This document shows positions 9,611 to 11,233 of a stretch of 11,233 nucleotides of DNA, piece after piece. Numbering within the stretch: position 1 is the first letter of the stretch; every line of letters begins with the position of its first letter. The notes below the pieces were generated by a model that saw only the letters and a program-made list of their open reading frames with translations, ran no database searches and was not told where the DNA came from. The position numbers and the translations under genes are program-made. Source of the stretch: Euperipatoides rowelli (lineage: Eukaryota; Onychophora; Udeonychophora; Euonychophora; Peripatopsidae); NCBI GenBank assembly GCA_003024985.2, contig PXIH01S0006610.1, one strand, 5' to 3'.

Positions 9611-9641
9611 TTTGTTCGTAATTTTTAAGAAATCGAACAAA
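9611..9641. repeat. 8-bp inverted repeat
   Basis: tttgttcg (9611-9618) pairs perfectly with cgaacaaa (9634-9641) around a 15-nt loop. Its right arm overlaps the left arm of the next hairpin by three bases, so the two folds exclude each other. Confidence 0.7.
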
Positions 9642-9702
9642 TCATAGATGGCAGCACTTGTAAATAAAAAAAATTAAGTATACTGTGCTGTCATCTAGAT
9701 TT
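9639..9702. repeat. 18-bp hairpin with 27-nt loop
   Basis: The left arm (9639-9657, containing tagatggcagcac) pairs with the right arm (9685-9702, containing gtgctgtcatcta). There is one bulged A (9644) and one G-T pair (9651/9691). The inner 13 bp are uninterrupted apart from the G-T. A third copy of the arm, gtgctgccat at 9731-9740, pairs perfectly with 9648-9657, and the A-run after the left arm can pair with the T-run before the third copy. The stem is shorter than most animal microRNA precursors, so I do not call it a microRNA. Confidence 0.75.
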
Positions 9703-9786
9703 CAAACTTCTAAACATGACATTTTTTTTTGTGCTGCCATATATCTTTTATAATTTTTGGAATGTAAAGAAATATATATTTATGTT

Positions 9787-9895
9787 TAATTAATGGTATT
9801 CCCATTTCTATTAGAACGTCAATAAATATTTGTTTAGAGGTAATTAATGCTAGTCCAATGTTTATTGAATACTGCAATAAATATTCTGAAGTTCC
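9787..9895. repeat. 54-bp degenerate tandem duplication
   Basis: taattaatg starts at 9787 and again at 9841, 54 bp apart. caataaatatt starts at 9820 and 9875, 55 bp apart. The sequence between aligns with roughly 70% identity by eye over the first two thirds. This is an old two-copy duplication and does not resemble the 56-bp unit at 7427. Confidence 0.65.
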
Positions 9896-10151
9896 TACTA
9901 TCCCATGTATATAAATAAATGATTAAAACAGGTTTTTTTGTGTGTGTTCATTTAAAAGCAACATTTTTGATTACTTGATATTATTATATAATCTAAGATA
10001 ATAACAACAGTTCAAACCTAGAATCTCCGTATTGTATACAGTAATAACAATTTGAATTTTCTCCAAAAACAAGCTGTTCAACAGAAGAACTGGGAGGAAA
10101 CAATATTAATGAGGATTAAAATCGTAAAAACCATTTTATATCAAAATCCAA
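9896..10151. other. Non-coding DNA
   Basis: This is AT-rich sequence with no gene, RNA or repeat that I can support. Confidence 0.5.
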
Positions 10152-10312
10152 ATATAGTATATAAACAGCATACAAGTATATAAACTGATATANTGTATAT
10201 ATTTTATAAATATTCATACCGTATATACAAACTGTTCCATATACTATATATCCAGTATATACAGTGTTGTATAACTGTATTGTATTATTCATTATATGTG
10301 GTATATATTGTT
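10152..10312. repeat. TATAC(N)GTATA quasi-palindrome cluster D
   Basis: This is a looser cluster with ATACCGTATA (near 10216), TATACAGT (near 10257) and several near-matches. The window's only ambiguous base, N at 10193, falls at the second base of the tgta-preceding triplet in taNtgtata; a C there would complete TACTGTATA. Confidence 0.6.
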
Positions 10313-10370
10313 AACTCCCTAAATGATTTGTACATTCATGAAATTGATGGGAAATTAAACCTAAGTACCA

Positions 10371-10378
10371 TATTTACA
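10371..10378 (-). promoter_or_regulatory. Pumilio-type element (TGTAAATA)
   Basis: On the minus strand TGTAAATA matches the UGUANAUA consensus bound by Pumilio proteins in 3' UTRs. It lies about 270 nt downstream of the candidate minus-strand stop codon, so it would be in that gene's 3' UTR. In AT-rich DNA the word is common, so this is only suggestive. Confidence 0.2.
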
Positions 10379-10644
10379 AGAAAATCTAGCTCTTATATGG
10401 ACTTATTGAGCATGCTCAGTGTCAAGAGGGTTTTGTAATGGTCAAAAAAGAAGGAGTTTCTTACAGATGGATTGCGGGTTGGTTAATATTAGTTTTCTCC
10501 CCACCCCCAGTAGTTTTAAACTAGATGACTGTAAGGGAAGGACTAGGAATCACCCTACAGGAAGTAGACTTAAGTCGGCTGGTCCTGGGCATCTAGAGAA
10601 TGCAGTGAAAGTTCTGCTTGCTCTGCAGTGTTAGGTACAGGCCG
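10379..10644 (-). other. Possible 3' UTR of the minus-strand gene
   Basis: This part is visibly less AT-rich than the rest of the window and has no long minus-strand open frame, as expected of a 3' UTR following the TGA at 10647-10645. It includes the perfect 12-bp palindrome tgagcatgctca (10407-10418). The 71-codon plus-strand frame 10419-10634 has no recognisable domain. The plus strand also shows a pyrimidine-rich acceptor-like site ending in CAG at 10510 and GTAAGG at 10531. No canonical minus-strand AATAAA appears until about 9866, so the transcript end is undefined. Confidence 0.3.
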
Positions 10645-10678
10645 TCACTGGAGAGTAATCATCAGGCGATCAATTAAG
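10645..10678 (-). CDS. Candidate last coding exon, unknown protein
   Basis: A strong 3' splice site precedes it on the minus strand: TTTTTTGTCTGTGTTTCAG, with AG at 10680-10679 and a TTAAC-like branch region upstream. After one leftover base the frame reads Leu-Ile-Asp-Arg-Leu-Met-Ile-Thr-Leu-Gln, then TGA at 10647-10645. The other two frames stop within three codons. If the exon is real it encodes the last ten residues of a protein whose other exons lie to the right. I do not recognise this C-terminus. Splice sites of this quality also occur by chance in T-rich DNA, so the call rests on the site plus the phase agreement with 11177-11218. Confidence 0.3.
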
Positions 10679-11176
10679 CTGAAACACAGACAAAAAATAA
10701 CAGTTAAAAATGAGTAAGATAACTGTGGAATCACAAACACATTGAACAAAATAAAATTAGGAATTGCAAATAATGCTAGGATGTACAGTATCAAAGAACA
10801 AAGATTTCATCTTATGGTAAAAAGAAACTAAAAGATTTGGCAAACAAAAGGCTGAACATGGTTTTTAATATTTCTGCATCATCAATTCCTCATAAAATGC
10901 CTGAAATTATCAACACAAGACAAGCAATAATCTCATAGAGATTAATGGATGGTTTAACTTCAAAATGGCTACCATGATCTAGATTCCCACTTCAATCTGA
11001 TCATCATGATCTAAGTTTTGATTGGTCTGTCTGGATAAAGATTGAAGAAATCAATTTAATGGTGAAATCTTTTTTATTATTTTTTGGGAAAACTACGATA
11101 TTTACCGTAGAATGTCGACCAAGAGAGCCCCACCAACAAGGGCACCCCCTCCCCCACTATTTCTTGGTAAACGCAC
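10679..11176 (-). other. Candidate 498-bp intron
   Basis: On the minus strand GTGCGT (11176-11171) could be the donor and TTTCAG (ending 10679) the acceptor. The interior is AT-rich and has no feature I recognise. Within it, on the plus strand, positions 11111-11166 read as a short Ser/Thr/Pro-rich frame after a TAG, an alternative interpretation that I rate lower. Confidence 0.25.
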
Positions 11177-11218
11177 CGAAGAAGAGTGCCATCACTACAC
11201 TTTGACTTTTTTATCACT
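11177..11218 (-). CDS. Candidate penultimate exon, unknown protein
   Basis: On the minus strand CTCTTTCAG (AG at 11220-11219) precedes a 42-nt stretch ending at a good donor, CG|GTGCGT. One frame is open throughout, about 14 residues including SDGTLLR. Its two leftover bases combine with the first base of the exon at 10678 to give an Arg codon and continue to the TGA at 10645. A second frame reads LDLFQSDKKVKV then stop, which would instead make this a terminal exon or the end of a longer one running off the window. I do not recognise either reading. Confidence 0.22.
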
Positions 11219-11233
11219 CTGAAAGAGATCCAA

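Noticed and set aside
9639-9702. microRNA precursor
   Set aside because: The stem of about 18 bp and the 27-nt loop are outside the usual animal precursor shape, and a third arm copy nearby suggests a repeat element instead.
10419-10634. 71-codon plus-strand frame
   Set aside because: It has no recognisable domain and lies opposite the candidate minus-strand 3' UTR. Its length is attainable by chance in the less AT-rich sequence here.
11111-11166. Plus-strand Ser/Thr/Pro-rich frame between TAG and GTAAAC, possible 56-bp exon
   Set aside because: The acceptor lacks a pyrimidine tract next to the AG, and the minus-strand exon pair explains the region at least as well. Kept only as an alternative.
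1-11233. tRNA, rRNA, CRISPR array, phage or operon features
   Set aside because: No T-loop (GGTTCRANTCC), rRNA core, evenly spaced repeat-spacer pattern or prokaryotic gene organisation is present.

Overview
This window looks like non-coding DNA from an animal nuclear genome. It is about 70% A+T by eye, has long homopolymer runs, scarce CpG, intron-type splice signals, many degenerate tandem repeats, one decayed non-LTR retrotransposon, and a single undetermined base at 10193 typical of draft assemblies. The frequent TAGGCCTA-type and TATAC(N)GTATA-type words and the LINE with an (ATA)n tail would fit a marine invertebrate or other aquatic animal. I cannot assign a taxon from the sequence.

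Layout. Positions 1-1524 are AT-rich, with the first TATAC(N)GTATA cluster (211-381) and, on the minus strand, a textbook 3' splice site facing a perfect 5' splice site 20 nt later (396-450). Positions 1525-2772 hold a 5'-truncated LINE on the minus strand: a broken reverse transcriptase (1787-2772), then a 3' UTR, AATAAA and an (ATA)n tail. The cut 5' end touches a second TATAC(N)GTATA cluster (2766-2842). Positions 2843-3959 show nothing recognisable. Positions 3960-4930 are a T-rich field of degenerate short repeats with hairpins. Positions 4931-5689 are unremarkable. Positions 5690-7690 are a diverged minisatellite that becomes a clean 56-bp tandem array at 7427-7614. Several of its words recur in reverse complement in 3960-4930, so the two fields may be opposite arms of one old repeat. 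Positions 7690-9037 are low-complexity DNA. A third palindrome cluster lies at 9038-9132. Nested inverted repeats sit at 9611-9740, a 54-bp duplication at 9787-9895, and a fourth palindrome cluster at 10152-10312.

The right end, 10380-11233, is less AT-rich. On the minus strand it has two stretches that could be the last two exons of a gene entering from beyond the window (11218-11177, then 10678-10645 ending in TGA). The two exons share a compatible phase and are separated by a 498-bp candidate intron, but I do not recognise the protein and the evidence is only moderate. If this is right, much of the window is 3' UTR and downstream or intronic DNA of that gene.

No complete protein-coding gene, rRNA, tRNA, CRISPR array or operon is visible. 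The short open frames elsewhere look like chance.
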